Positions 44,043 to 52,818 of a stretch of 64,000 nt of DNA are shown here, piece by piece. The position numbers were made by a program, and so were the translations under genes. This DNA is from Phormidium ambiguum IAM M-71 (GTDB taxonomy: Bacteria; Cyanobacteriota; Cyanobacteriia; Cyanobacteriales; Aerosakkonemataceae). The notes beneath the pieces are model-generated. The model did not search any database and was not told the DNA's origin. It saw only the letters and a list, made by a program, of their open reading frames with translations. Location of the stretch: positions 124,001-188,000 of the forward strand of contig NZ_MRCE01000011.1 of the NCBI RefSeq assembly GCF_001904725.1. Direction: 5' to 3'. Position 1 is the stretch's first letter; every line of letters begins with the position of its first letter.

Positions 44043-44407
44043 TTTCGGGCAAGTTCGGTGAGATTGGAGAGCTAATTTTTGAAATTGATTTAATTACTGT
44101 TGATGGAGAAAAATTTCCTGTCGAGGTTTTACTAGATACGGGGTTTACTACAGGCTGGCTAGCACTTGATACTCAAGATGCAGAAAGTTTAGGATGGTCT
44201 GTAATTGAACGGAATCGGACAATGCAGACAGCACGAGGCTGGGAGTATTTTGACATATATGAAGGAAGAGTTGTAATGGATGGACAAGAGTACATAATTC
44301 CTGTCTTAGCTGGGGATGGAATTCCTGAATCTTTACTAGGTTTGCAATGGTTGAAAATGCTGCCGTTAATTGTAAATTTTGCCGATGGATTGTTGACTTT
44401 GGGGTAA
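44039..44407 (+). CDS. Retropepsin-like aspartyl protease family protein
   Basis: The 122-residue protein has the single aspartyl motif LLDTGFTTGWLAL near residues 32-44. It then has a hydrophobic strand pattern and LLGLQWLKMLPLIVNF, which matches the hydrophobic-hydrophobic-glycine element of the retropepsin fold. A protein this small must dimerise to form an active site. It is the downstream partner of the basic gene (four-base overlap). Such cyanobacterial proteins are common, yet their substrates are unknown. Confidence 0.8.
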   Translation: MISGKFGEIGELIFEIDLITVDGEKFPVEVLLDTGFTTGWLALDTQDAESLGWSVIERNRTMQTARGWEYFDIYEGRVVMDGQEYIIPVLAGDGIPESLLGLQWLKMLPLIVNFADGLLTLG

Positions 44408-44435
44408 ATAGGAAAATCCGATCGCTCCTATTAAA

Positions 44436-44687
44436 TTAATACCCAGCTAAACCTTTTTTTTCAGGATGATAAGCGGTAATAGCTACTTTTTGATCCGGCG
44501 TGTAAATCGCTTCAACTTTTGGCCATTTATAGTGATACCAATCTACTTTAATTCTGTCACCCTCAGCTGGCTGGCTACTAATGCGTCTGTAGCCAGCCAT
44601 CTGCATAATCTCTTCAAATTTATGGGTAGGTAATGTTTTGCTAGTAATCTTACCTATTCCGTCAATTTGATGTTTATCGAGGGTCAT
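44436..44687 (-). CDS. Small protein of unknown function
   Basis: The 83-residue protein (MTLDKHQIDGIGKITSKTLP, then KVDWYHYKWPKVEAIYTPDQ) is mixed alpha/beta with many aromatic residues in the second half. It has no signal peptide, membrane segment or motif. Its start overlaps the end of the upstream gene by 14 bases, which indicates a translationally coupled pair. It may be part of a mobile or small accessory unit; I cannot assign a family. Confidence 0.55.
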   Translation of the reverse strand: MTLDKHQIDGIGKITSKTLPTHKFEEIMQMAGYRRISSQPAEGDRIKVDWYHYKWPKVEAIYTPDQKVAITAYHPEKKGLAGY

Positions 44688-44973
44688 AGTCTCCCTGATA
44701 GGTGCTGTATATCCGGTATCCCGGTAATACTAGCGCCAAACCAGCGAAACTATGTACTGTGCCGGGATAGCTTATTTCTGCTCTGCTACCACCAAGGCGT
44801 AAATTCCATGAACCAAACCAAAAATATATCCCTGGAACTAGAGCGTCCATACTATAGGCGATCGCTCTTTTATTTTCTCCTGAAATTGGTTCTATTTTTT
44901 TAAATGAACGCTGGTGATCTTTGTAGCGATAGGCGTTATTTAAAGCCAGCATTCTCAGTCCCTCTTTGTTCAT
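44674..44973 (-). CDS. Small protein of unknown function, possibly membrane associated
   Basis: The 99-residue protein has a basic N-terminal half (DHQRSFKKIEPISGENKRAI) and two hydrophobic stretches (LVPGIYFWFGSWNL and VHSFAGLALVLPGYRIY). The family is not recognised. A start at Met8 is possible. It is the upstream member of the overlapping pair and has no homologue elsewhere in the window. Confidence 0.5.
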   Translation of the reverse strand: MNKEGLRMLALNNAYRYKDHQRSFKKIEPISGENKRAIAYSMDALVPGIYFWFGSWNLRLGGSRAEISYPGTVHSFAGLALVLPGYRIYSTYQGDYDPR

Positions 44974-45220
44974 TAATTAACGATATCTTAATCTTCTTAG
45001 ATTCAGAGAACCTAAATGTTTCTCTCAGTTGTTTACATTTTCAACATAACACAGCGTCACACACAATTAAACAAATATTTGCAATCTTTAGGAAAAGTTT
45101 CCTCCTCTTGACATAGTTAGCACTTAAAATTATTAAACTTTATCAATATATTAAGGAAAAAATAAGATCGCACATAGTTTAGAGTCCGCACGACCTTAGA
45201 TTTTCGTCTAGTTTAGAAGA

Positions 45221-46216
45221 CTACAAATGACGACTTCCATCTGGCATAGTTGCTCCGGTTAAAATAGCCTCTTGCCATCTATTTGCAGTAACTTCCATGA
45301 ATGCACCACGCAAGCTTGCACCACGCAAATCGACTTTACTCATTTGAGCTACACAAAGATTAGCTCCCCATAAATAAGCATCTCGGAAAGAAGCTTCCGT
45401 TAAATCAGCATCATGTAAATTAGCCATATTTAAGTTTGCGCCTGTTAAGTCAGCTTTGTTTAAATTTGATTGACTTAAATCAGCTTTACTTAAATTAGTT
45501 TCACATAAATCAGCTTTAGTTAAATTTGCCGCAGTTAAATTAGCTGCATGAAGATTGGCTCTAGCTAATATAGACACGCGCAGTTGAGTATTACTTAAAT
45601 TACTAGCTAATAAATTAGCTCCACTTAAGTTAACTCCACTTAGTTTTGCTTCACTGAAATTAACTCCTTCCAAATCTGCACTATTTAGATCTACACCATT
45701 TAACCAAGCATTACTGAATTTAACGCCGTTGAGTATTACGCCCCGCAATATTGCGCCACTCAATCTGGCTCCAGTCATATTAGCCCAGCTTAAGTTAGCA
45801 TCTACTAAATTGGCAGAACGGAAGTTAATTCCTCGTAAATCTGCGCCACAAAAATTTACACCTTGTAAGTTGGCTAAACGCAAATTAACTGCTGTGAGAA
45901 TCGCACCGCTTAAGCTGGCTCCTTTGAGTACAGATTTCACCAAATAAGCACCTTGAAGATTAGCTTTTGTTAAGTCAGCATTTGTTAAGAATGTTTCATT
46001 AACTTTGGCAAAGCTTAAGTTGGCTCTGTGAAGGAAAGCACCACTTAAATTGCTGCCTGTTAAATGCGATCGCTTAAAGTTAGCTGCTGCTAAGTATGCA
46101 CCGGAAAGGTTAATGCCTGTTAGATCAGCACCTTCTAAGTTAGCACCAATTAAATTGGCTCCTGTAAAATCCCTTTCTCCTGCTGCATAACGTCTCAGTA
46201 ATTCATGAACTTCCAT
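45221..46216 (-). CDS. Pentapeptide-repeat protein
   Basis: The 331-residue protein has a 20-residue helical head ([20 protein letters not shown]) and then pentapeptide repeats A-[DN]-L-x-x through to near residue 300. This gives a right-handed quadrilateral beta-helix. Some pentapeptide proteins mimic DNA and block gyrase, but most cyanobacterial members have no known role. It is paralogous to the protein at 54553: both start with a related head and end [12 protein letters not shown]. This copy has a divergent segment [14 protein letters not shown] near the C-terminus. Confidence 0.88.
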   Translation of the reverse strand: MEVHELLRRYAAGERDFTGANLIGANLEGADLTGINLSGAYLAAANFKRSHLTGSNLSGAFLHRANLSFAKVNETFLTNADLTKANLQGAYLVKSVLKGASLSGAILTAVNLRLANLQGVNFCGADLRGINFRSANLVDANLSWANMTGARLSGAILRGVILNGVKFSNAWLNGVDLNSADLEGVNFSEAKLSGVNLSGANLLASNLSNTQLRVSILARANLHAANLTAANLTKADLCETNLSKADLSQSNLNKADLTGANLNMANLHDADLTEASFRDAYLWGANLCVAQMSKVDLRGASLRGAFMEVTANRWQEAILTGATMPDGSRHL

Positions 46217-46591
46217 TATGTTAATGTCCTATATTGCTAAAAATAGTCTCTATTTATAGATTGCCCAATAAATACCAAAAAAAATATTAAATTTCTTGCT
46301 GTAAGTTACAACTTTACTTGCTGCTACATGAAGAATTCTTGCTTTTGTTGCGGTTACTAAATAAAGTAAGTAACTTTTAGGAAAATTTTAGTTAATAGGG
46401 CTTACGCAACTGGCACAATTAGTCAGGTGCGCCACACATTAAAATTGAAGATAAGCATCAAAGTTTGAAGTTCTGACGCACCCTACAACCATATTTCAAT
46501 GTGACACTTGCCTAAGTGCTAGTAAATCAGGTAGAGAATTAGCTAATTCATTAAAATTCTTAATTACTAGCCATTTTGATCGTCGAAGGCA
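46217..46591. other. 375-bp intergenic region
   Basis: Apart from the imperfect inverted-repeat element at 46397-46520, nothing recognisable is seen. Confidence 0.5.
46397..46520. repeat. Imperfect inverted-repeat element, 124 bp
   Basis: AGGGCTTACGC on the left faces GCCTAAGTGCT on the right, and inside them CAGGTGCGCCA faces TGACGCACCCT. The left arm is close to the AGGACTTACGC arm at 3659, and the total length is similar to the other MITE-like elements. It looks like an older, degraded copy. Confidence 0.6.
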
Positions 46592-48862
46592 TTAAAGTTG
46601 GGAAACGACGATCGCATTTACATCCTGATTTTTGCCAAATAAAGCACGAGGTCTGAGGAATATCTTAAATAAGAGCAATAAAGATTGAAACTCTCCAGGT
46701 GTTTTTGAATGCCGCCACTGTCCGGGACGACAGAATAACATTTCTACTAATTGACGATATTGATTTAGCTGCACTTGTTCAAAAGCGATTCGCACTGTAG
46801 GATGCTCATTTTTTATGCCTATTTGAATGATTTTGCCTACTAGTTCTAATTTTTCTCCCATAATCTCTAGTTTTACTGGAAGAGATTCACCAAGGGAAAA
46901 AATAGGTTTTTGAGTTAAGGCAATCTCTGCACCTATTTCAGAAATCATGGTAGTTACGCCCCAATAATTATCTTCTCCCACTGTTATTTTTACTACTCGT
47001 CGTAAGTTAAACCATTCATATAAATCCGGCTTGGGAACATCTAACAAAATTAACAGTGCGATTCCTAAAATTAACAAATTGTAGCCACTCCAAAGCCAAC
47101 CTAAACTCAAACCTTTATGCTGTGTCAAGACTGTATCTGTGACTGATTGCCCAGTATTTGTTAATAAACACATCCCTAAATTACACCATAAACTAATTGC
47201 GGTGGCGATAAATAAAATGATTAATGGCCAAGCTAATGACCAGTTGAAAGAATAGCGATCGCTTGCCATACCTTTTGGCGTAACCTTAAATCCTTTACTA
47301 AAGGGATTAAGCATTACCTTAATTACCGTAATTGCTAAAGGAAAGCATATAACTATGGAATAAAGGTCTGACAATAATGCTGAACGAGAATGGGAATTTA
47401 ACCAAGAAAAAACAGTCAAAGAAATTAGATAATAGGGCAAGAAATAATACAACAATTCTTCAAGAGTGGCGCTAACTGGAATTACGCCTAAAAAGGAATA
47501 TGCCAATGGCATAAATAAAAATCCGACACGAGAAATGCTAGTAAACCAATGCAATAATCCTTCTAAATGAGCTAGCCTTTGTAAAGGTCGAAGTCCACGA
47601 ATTGTTAAAGGGTTAGCTTGAATAAAAAATGCTTGTAATGTACCTTGTGCCCATCTTAATCTTTGACTAGCATGAGCAGCAATATTTTCTGTTGCTAGTC
47701 CAGCACTTAACTTTTCATTTAAATAAATTAACTGATGACCTTGAGCAGATATGCTAATTCCTGTAAAATAATCCTCACTCAAAGAGTCAATAAAAAACCC
47801 ACCTGCTGCTTCTAAAGCGCTCCTTCTAACTACAAAAGAAGTTCCCGAACAAATTACACTGCCTGCGGCATCTCTAATTGGTTGAACTTGACGATAAAAG
47901 ACTTCTTCTTCAGGAGTTAAAACATCTTCTAACCCTAAATTTCGGGCGATTGGATCGGTATTGTAAAAAGTTTGCGGTGTTTGGACTAAGGCAATTTTTT
48001 GATTTTGAAAAAAGCCAACCGTCCGAGTTAAAAAGTTTTTTGTTGGCACAAAATCAGCATCAAATACTACGATCAATTCTCCATGAGTTTGGGAAAGAGC
48101 ATTATTCAAATTTCCAGCTTTAGCATAAAAATTGTTTGCTCTAGTAATATATTCACAACCTAGTTCTACTGCTAATTTTTTCATTTCTGGACGATTTGTA
48201 TCATCCAATAGATAAATTGTTTTATTTGGGTAGTCTAATGCTTGGCAACCAATAATAGAGCGGCGTAAAATAAAAACAGGTTCGTTATATGTGGGAATTA
48301 AAATATCCACAGATGGGGTAAATGTACCATTAATAACATTTACGGCATACTTGTCTGCTTCTCGCCGACGATCGGTAACTTTGAGCATGAGGAATAGTTG
48401 AATACTACTGCTAATAAGCATCAACATTTCCAAAGTAAATAATCCTAAACTAAAAACTCCATTTAGAGGAGTATTTAAATTTAAGGTGGAAAGCGATCGC
48501 CACAGTATATACCGCCAAGTTAGAAATGATAAAATGACCACGATCGCTATGCGTGACCAAGTTTTAGGCACAGGTGAAACTTTAGTAATTGCCCAAGAAG
48601 TTAAAAACAATATTGCTGTGGGTACAAGTAGATAACCGCTTGTAACTTTGGGAACTTTTAACCATATTGGTGGGTTTTCTTGCATTGCTTGAATGTGAGT
48701 AAAAATTTTTACAATTGTGCCTTCTCCGGTAAACCATGCTGCCACTACAATGCTAGAAAAAAGTACAATACTCACCATAACTAATGTGGCTATTCGTAAT
48801 CGGTTTACCCGCTTTCTCTTGTGCTTTTTGGCTAACTGAACATCAAGTTTCACTGTTTCCAT
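46592..48862 (-). CDS. Cellulose-synthase-like family 2 glycosyltransferase with PilZ-like domain
   Basis: The 756-residue membrane protein has four N-terminal helices (about 25-165), then a GT2 domain. Its motifs are LLDDTN near residue 215, DADF near 267, SEDYFTG near 350 and QRLRW near 400. Further helices span about 425-610, and a C-terminal PilZ-like domain covers 615-735. It belongs to the BcsA group that polymerises glucose or a related sugar across the inner membrane. The PilZ c-di-GMP contacts look weakened: RxxxR reads RRVVK and D/NxSxxG reads MISEIG. No BcsB-type partner gene is adjacent. Confidence 0.88.
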   Translation of the reverse strand: METVKLDVQLAKKHKRKRVNRLRIATLVMVSIVLFSSIVVAAWFTGEGTIVKIFTHIQAMQENPPIWLKVPKVTSGYLLVPTAILFLTSWAITKVSPVPKTWSRIAIVVILSFLTWRYILWRSLSTLNLNTPLNGVFSLGLFTLEMLMLISSSIQLFLMLKVTDRRREADKYAVNVINGTFTPSVDILIPTYNEPVFILRRSIIGCQALDYPNKTIYLLDDTNRPEMKKLAVELGCEYITRANNFYAKAGNLNNALSQTHGELIVVFDADFVPTKNFLTRTVGFFQNQKIALVQTPQTFYNTDPIARNLGLEDVLTPEEEVFYRQVQPIRDAAGSVICSGTSFVVRRSALEAAGGFFIDSLSEDYFTGISISAQGHQLIYLNEKLSAGLATENIAAHASQRLRWAQGTLQAFFIQANPLTIRGLRPLQRLAHLEGLLHWFTSISRVGFLFMPLAYSFLGVIPVSATLEELLYYFLPYYLISLTVFSWLNSHSRSALLSDLYSIVICFPLAITVIKVMLNPFSKGFKVTPKGMASDRYSFNWSLAWPLIILFIATAISLWCNLGMCLLTNTGQSVTDTVLTQHKGLSLGWLWSGYNLLILGIALLILLDVPKPDLYEWFNLRRVVKITVGEDNYWGVTTMISEIGAEIALTQKPIFSLGESLPVKLEIMGEKLELVGKIIQIGIKNEHPTVRIAFEQVQLNQYRQLVEMLFCRPGQWRHSKTPGEFQSLLLLFKIFLRPRALFGKNQDVNAIVVSQL

Positions 48863-49243
48863 AAAACCACTCTCAATTCTTGGTTAGATAAGTTTTTGTG
48901 ATTGATTGGAAGGAAGTATTACAATTTGTTAACAATCTATTTTAACTTAGCATAAATTATTTATTTCTAGAGGCAAGTGCAGTGTGACTAAACTTAGGAG
49001 ACAAGTTTGTAGCAGAAGGAGTGCCTTAACAAAAGGTATACAGTCGATCGAGTTTTCCTGTGGCCAAAAACTTCCGACCCAAGGAAGGCTTTAAGGTTAC
49101 TTTCTTCTGAAACAATATATTTTTGCTCCTAATCAATTGGAGCAAAGTGAGGAAAATAATTAACTATCTAGAAATAAAATTCTAGTTAAAACTTATGTGA
49201 CCTGGTTGAGTTAACTACAAAATTTAGTTAAATTTAAGCAAGG
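48863..49243. other. 381-bp intergenic region
   Basis: This is the control region upstream of the glycosyltransferase and beyond the end of the anti-sigma gene. I see no gene and no clear signal. Confidence 0.45.
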
Positions 49244-50152
49244 TTAGATATATTCTACATTAGCCGCTATTTGTTCTAATTCTTGTTTAGATAAAGGAGC
49301 AATTAAAACATAGAAAAAATCTTTATCATCCCAAAGCAAAATTGCTGGACTATCTTTATGTCCGATGTAAAGACGTTCTCCATTCAATTGAGGAACGGAC
49401 ATATTATTTGCTCGTTTGATTTGATATAAAGACACCATTTCTCCGCTTCTTAATTTATATGTAAAACGAATTCCTTGCGTTTCGCCAAAATCACAAAAAC
49501 TACCTCCCATCAGCTTGGCTGTGCTGTTGCTGACATAAGGAACATCGGTGGTAAAAGTTAATTGATTTTGAAATTTTTTCACAATCTTCATCGGATTAGA
49601 AGAGGAAAAATCTACAGGGCCTTTTTTCTGGGAAACAGAACGAAGATGGTCTTGAAAAATTTTATTAATTCCCTGCCAATTTTTTTGCAAAAAAGCTTCT
49701 GAAGCCATGACTAGTTTTGTCGAATTGGATGCAGCGTCAGTTTCTTGAAGTTTGGCGATTACCTCTTTTTGTTGGCTTAGCTGTGTTTGAGCAATGTTTA
49801 GTTGTTGGCGTAAATAGTAATTATTTAAACCGAAGGCGATCGCCACTAACGCAGCAATCCCAGTTGCTAAATTATTCCAACGAAAAACCGAAAGTTTTAA
49901 TTTACTAATTTTTGATTTATCAGTAGTTTGAGTTGCAGCTAAAATTTTATTTCGCAAATGTGGTGGAGGTGCAACTTCTGGTAAATAAGCCATCATTTCC
50001 CGCACTTCTTGGAGGCTATCAACTTCTGTAGCGAGTTCAGGGTATTCTGCTAATAGTTGGTGAAATTCGGCGGCTTCTTCTGAAGAAAGATCGCCTAAAA
50101 CATACCCAGCTGCTAATTCTTGAATGCGTTCTGAAGGAAAAGATTTAGACAT
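49244..50152 (-). CDS. Anti-sigma factor (RskA/ChrR-like, membrane-anchored)
   Basis: The 302-residue protein starts with a short helical sigma-binding region (RIQELAAGYVLGDLSSEEAA, then FHQLLAEYPELATEVDSLQE). It lacks the HxxxCxxC zinc motif. A single membrane helix lies near 93-113 (LATGIAALVAIAFGL), then a coiled coil and a C-terminal extracytoplasmic domain. It should hold the ECF sigma factor, encoded 12 bases upstream, inactive at the membrane until a signal releases it. The gene order (sigma, then anti-sigma) resembles the cyanobacterial SigG pair. Confidence 0.85.
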   Translation of the reverse strand: MSKSFPSERIQELAAGYVLGDLSSEEAAEFHQLLAEYPELATEVDSLQEVREMMAYLPEVAPPPHLRNKILAATQTTDKSKISKLKLSVFRWNNLATGIAALVAIAFGLNNYYLRQQLNIAQTQLSQQKEVIAKLQETDAASNSTKLVMASEAFLQKNWQGINKIFQDHLRSVSQKKGPVDFSSSNPMKIVKKFQNQLTFTTDVPYVSNSTAKLMGGSFCDFGETQGIRFTYKLRSGEMVSLYQIKRANNMSVPQLNGERLYIGHKDSPAILLWDDKDFFYVLIAPLSKQELEQIAANVEYI

Positions 50153-50164
50153 AATAAATGTTAA

Positions 50165-50887
50165 CTATTCGATTAATTCTTTAAGGTTTTGTCTGAGTGT
50201 AAGTAAGCCTTTACGCGCCCAAGTTTTTACTGTCCCTAAAGGGGTATCCAATTGTTGAGCAATTTCTGAATGAGAATGTCCTTGAAAATAAGCTAATTCT
50301 AAAACTTGACGCTGTTTAAGTGGGAGTTTTTCTAAAGCTTGGCGAACAAATTCTCGACGTTCGCTTAAAGAAATTTGTTCAAAAGGTGCATTATTATCAG
50401 TTTCAATTGTCATAGTTTGTTGCGATCGCTGAAGAAATTTTAGTTTGCTGCTACGCGATCGCAGTCGATCGAGCGCACGCGATCGAGTAAGCACTGACAA
50501 AAAACTACTCAAAGACCCTCGATTTGGATTATAAGTATTACTACGCCAGAGCAACAAGAAAATTTCTTGAGTGAGATCTTCAGCTTCTTGAGCATTAGTT
50601 AAGATTCTCAATGATAAACCATAGACAAGGCTGGAATAGCGATCGTAAATAACAGCTAATGCAGAAGTTTCCCCCGCTTGTAAAGCTTGAAACAATGCCG
50701 CATCTGTTGCTTGTGCTAGATTTTTTGTAGGATTAGAGTCAGTGTTTTTCACGAGGTAGTTACTAACAGAGAGCTTTAATGCTAATTTTGGTTTACATTT
50801 CACAGCGTCTTGATTCAAGAATAGCAGAGTGTTATTCATATTACGGATTAGAAAAGAATTTGGATGTTTTTTGCGATACCATACCAA
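50165..50887 (-). CDS. ECF-type RNA polymerase sigma factor (SigG-like)
   Basis: The protein is 240 residues by the first ATG; Met17 (start 50839) may be the true start because the first residues are not conserved. Region 2 is at about 85-150 (IYDRYSSLVYGLSLRILTNA, then QEAEDLTQEIFLLLW). Region 4 is at about 185-235 (EKLPLKQRQVLELAYFQGHS, then HSEIAQQLDTPLGTVKTWAR). It recruits RNA polymerase to specific promoters and is controlled by the anti-sigma factor that follows by 12 bases. Such pairs are often autoregulated; I could not identify the promoter with confidence. Confidence 0.9.
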   Translation of the reverse strand: MVWYRKKHPNSFLIRNMNNTLLFLNQDAVKCKPKLALKLSVSNYLVKNTDSNPTKNLAQATDAALFQALQAGETSALAVIYDRYSSLVYGLSLRILTNAQEAEDLTQEIFLLLWRSNTYNPNRGSLSSFLSVLTRSRALDRLRSRSSKLKFLQRSQQTMTIETDNNAPFEQISLSERREFVRQALEKLPLKQRQVLELAYFQGHSHSEIAQQLDTPLGTVKTWARKGLLTLRQNLKELIE

Positions 50888-50984
50888 AAAAGTTATGAGT
50901 AATATTGATTACTTAAATCTGTACTACATTTATAGAGACCTTTGAAAAAACGTCTCTTATAGTATCTCCTAGAAAGTCCTAATA

Positions 50985-51344
50985 TTAACCTTTGCTCAAA
51001 CTGCGGAGTTCATCTTCTACGGCGTTGAGATATCCGCGATCGGATAATACATCTTGAGTAAGCCGATTGCTATTAACTGCTAATTGCACAATATCTATAG
51101 CACTAATTCTTCCAGATTGATAAGCAGTAATTAATGCTCCATAACTGGGAATACCATGATTATTCAAATTACCTTGATAAGCAAGGGAAACCAGTTGAAA
51201 TGGAGTGATTCGTTGCATAATAGAAGGTGAAGAAACAGCTTTTTTAGACTCAGACTCAGGATTTATAGTTTCGCTTTGAGCTTTAGGCACGATCGCTACC
51301 AATATTAGTAAACAAAAGAAACTATTGGAAATTAACTTCTGCAT
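50985..51344 (-). CDS. Secreted small protein of unknown function
   Basis: The 119-residue protein has a signal peptide (NSFFCLLILVAIVPKAQS, residues 7-24). The mature part is all-helical with ITPFQLVSLAYQGNLNNHGI, then SYGALITAYQSGRISAIDIV and a final helical pair ending DVLSDRGYLNAVEDELRSLS. It probably acts in the periplasm. The helix arrangement is conserved in cyanobacteria according to general memory, but no function is known. It is separated from the sigma factor gene by about 100 bp. Confidence 0.7.
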   Translation of the reverse strand: MQKLISNSFFCLLILVAIVPKAQSETINPESESKKAVSSPSIMQRITPFQLVSLAYQGNLNNHGIPSYGALITAYQSGRISAIDIVQLAVNSNRLTQDVLSDRGYLNAVEDELRSLSKG

Positions 51345-51542
51345 TTTGATTAAACCTCAATCAATTCATTTATTGGTAATTTATGTTGTTATATAAAATA
51401 CGAATTACTCACGATAATGGATTTAAGAAAAACACTTAAAAAAAATCTCCTACCTTTAAATAGGAAAATAAATAGTGCCGCATAACTGAATATTTTGAGT
51501 TACAATATTAAACTTAATAGCGTTCATTAGATTGATGGGTAT

Positions 51543-51773
51543 ATGAATTCTGTTAAGCAGTATTGTCTTTGTCTTCTCGATCAAGAGTTAATGCCAACAG
51601 CTGTAAAAGTTGCTGTCATAGTTGGCACAATTTTATTTATCATTAATCATGGATCTGCGGTAATTAAAGGAGAAATGAACCGCGATCGCTGGATTTCGGC
51701 TGGTTTAACTTACATAATTCCTTATTGCGTGAATATTCATGGTCAATATGTCAGTCGGAGACGGAGGCGCTAA
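51543..51773 (+). CDS. nrtS: NrtS-like nitrate/nitrite transporter subunit
   Basis: The 76-residue protein has two membrane helices (VKVAVIVGTILFIINHGSAV and ISAGLTYIIPYCVNIHG) with the conserved INHG-x4-G-x-MNRDRW pattern. I recognise this as the NrtS family, a tiny bispecific nitrate/nitrite transporter first reported in Synechococcus PCC 7002. It would work as an oligomer because each chain is so small. No nitrate or nitrite reductase gene lies in the window. The last codons overlap the left arm of a hairpin terminator at 51764. The assignment is from family recollection. Confidence 0.75.
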   Translation: MNSVKQYCLCLLDQELMPTAVKVAVIVGTILFIINHGSAVIKGEMNRDRWISAGLTYIIPYCVNIHGQYVSRRRRR

Positions 51774-51799
51774 AGAAATTTGCGCCTCTTAAATTTTTC
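51764..51799 (+). terminator. Hairpin terminator overlapping the end of nrtS
   Basis: GAGGCGC (51764-51770) pairs with GCGCCTC (51782-51788), followed by TTAAATTTTT. The left arm lies in the last codons of nrtS. It separates nrtS from the convergent ccdA-like gene. Confidence 0.7.
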
Positions 51800-51800
51800 A

Positions 51801-52652
51801 TTAAAAAAACCAGCGCGTTCCTTCAATTAAGTAATAAATTCCAGCAATTATTAAAGCAATACTACCAACTCGCACAATTAACTCAGAATAATTTAGTAAT
51901 ACTCTTGTTTGCTTGGCTAAACCTGTCAATAAACTGGCTACAAAGATAATTATGGTATAACCTAAACCATAACTAATCATTGTAATTGTTCCTAAAATTT
52001 GAGAACCAGTCGCCGCACTTGCTGCTAACACAGCAAATAGTACTGGACTAGCACATGGAGAACTTACCAAAGCAAAAGTTACACCCACTCCTAAAGGGCC
52101 TAAATTAGAAGCATTTATATTTATTTGCGGTAAAGGTAAACGCATAATTCCAATTAAACTTAATCCCATAATTAAGATAATAAATCCCACGATTATATTG
52201 ATATAACCGCGATACTCAACCATCACTGCACCAGCGAAAGAAGAAGCTAATCCAAACAAACTAAGAACGGTTACAACTCCTAAAACAAATAAACTTGCTT
52301 TGACAAACGCATCTCGACGAGAAGTAATATTGCGGGTACCAATGTAGCTGAGGTTAATTGGTAAAAGTGCCAAAATGCAAGGGGAAATACTAGCCAGTAG
52401 CCCACCGAAAAATGCTAAAAAAACTAATACTAATGGATTAGCTGTATTTTGATTTTTAAGCCATTCTTGGTAGCTATTTTCTACTACCGCTACTAGACGA
52501 TCGATTTGTTCGGAAACAGGCCCAGTAATCATCATTGCTAGGATAAAACCTAGTAGTGCTAAACCGCCAAAAAATAGCCAAGGTTTGGAAATTTGCAACC
52601 TGTTAGTTTTAGTAATAGTAGTTTGGCGATCGGATTTTTTAATCTGTGTCAT
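51801..52652 (-). CDS. ccdA: CcdA/DsbD-type thiol-disulfide transporter
   Basis: The protein of 283 residues (start at Met 52652; an earlier in-frame ATG at 52670 is possible) has about six membrane helices after a polar N-terminal region. There are two Pro-Cys pairs, SPCI and SPCA (Cys 92 and 200 from Met 52652), at the positions used to carry electrons across the membrane in CcdA/DsbD. It takes reducing equivalents from cytoplasmic thioredoxin and passes them to a lumenal or periplasmic thioredoxin-like protein. The secreted thioredoxin encoded 166 bp upstream is the evident partner. Confidence 0.88.
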   Translation of the reverse strand: MTQIKKSDRQTTITKTNRLQISKPWLFFGGLALLGFILAMMITGPVSEQIDRLVAVVENSYQEWLKNQNTANPLVLVFLAFFGGLLASISPCILALLPINLSYIGTRNITSRRDAFVKASLFVLGVVTVLSLFGLASSFAGAVMVEYRGYINIIVGFIILIMGLSLIGIMRLPLPQININASNLGPLGVGVTFALVSSPCASPVLFAVLAASAATGSQILGTITMISYGLGYTIIIFVASLLTGLAKQTRVLLNYSELIVRVGSIALIIAGIYYLIEGTRWFF

Positions 52653-52734
52653 AAGAATATCTCTGTGCATTCAAAAATTGGCAAAAAACTTCTGTAGGCG
52701 CAAGTTTTTCTTCAACTAGCTCCCTTAATAAAAG

Positions 52735-52784
52735 GCTGTTCTCCATCAGCTATAATGCAGTGAAATATTTCTGATGGAGAAGCC
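52735..52784. promoter_or_regulatory. Large hairpin between the thioredoxin and ccdA-like genes
   Basis: GGCT followed by TCTCCATCAG faces CTGATGGAGA followed by AGCC, almost perfectly, around a 21-nt loop. It lies in the transcript between the two redox genes. It could attenuate read-through or protect the transcript end. Confidence 0.55.
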
Positions 52785-52818
52785 TAAATTAACAAGTAAT
52801 CTGATAGCTTTTTAACAA

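Noticed and set aside
45729-45947. Plus-strand frame opposite the pentapeptide gene
   Set aside because: Repetitive LAPxKLA-type translation is the antisense of pentapeptide codons. The same applies at 54812-55129 and 55226-55516.
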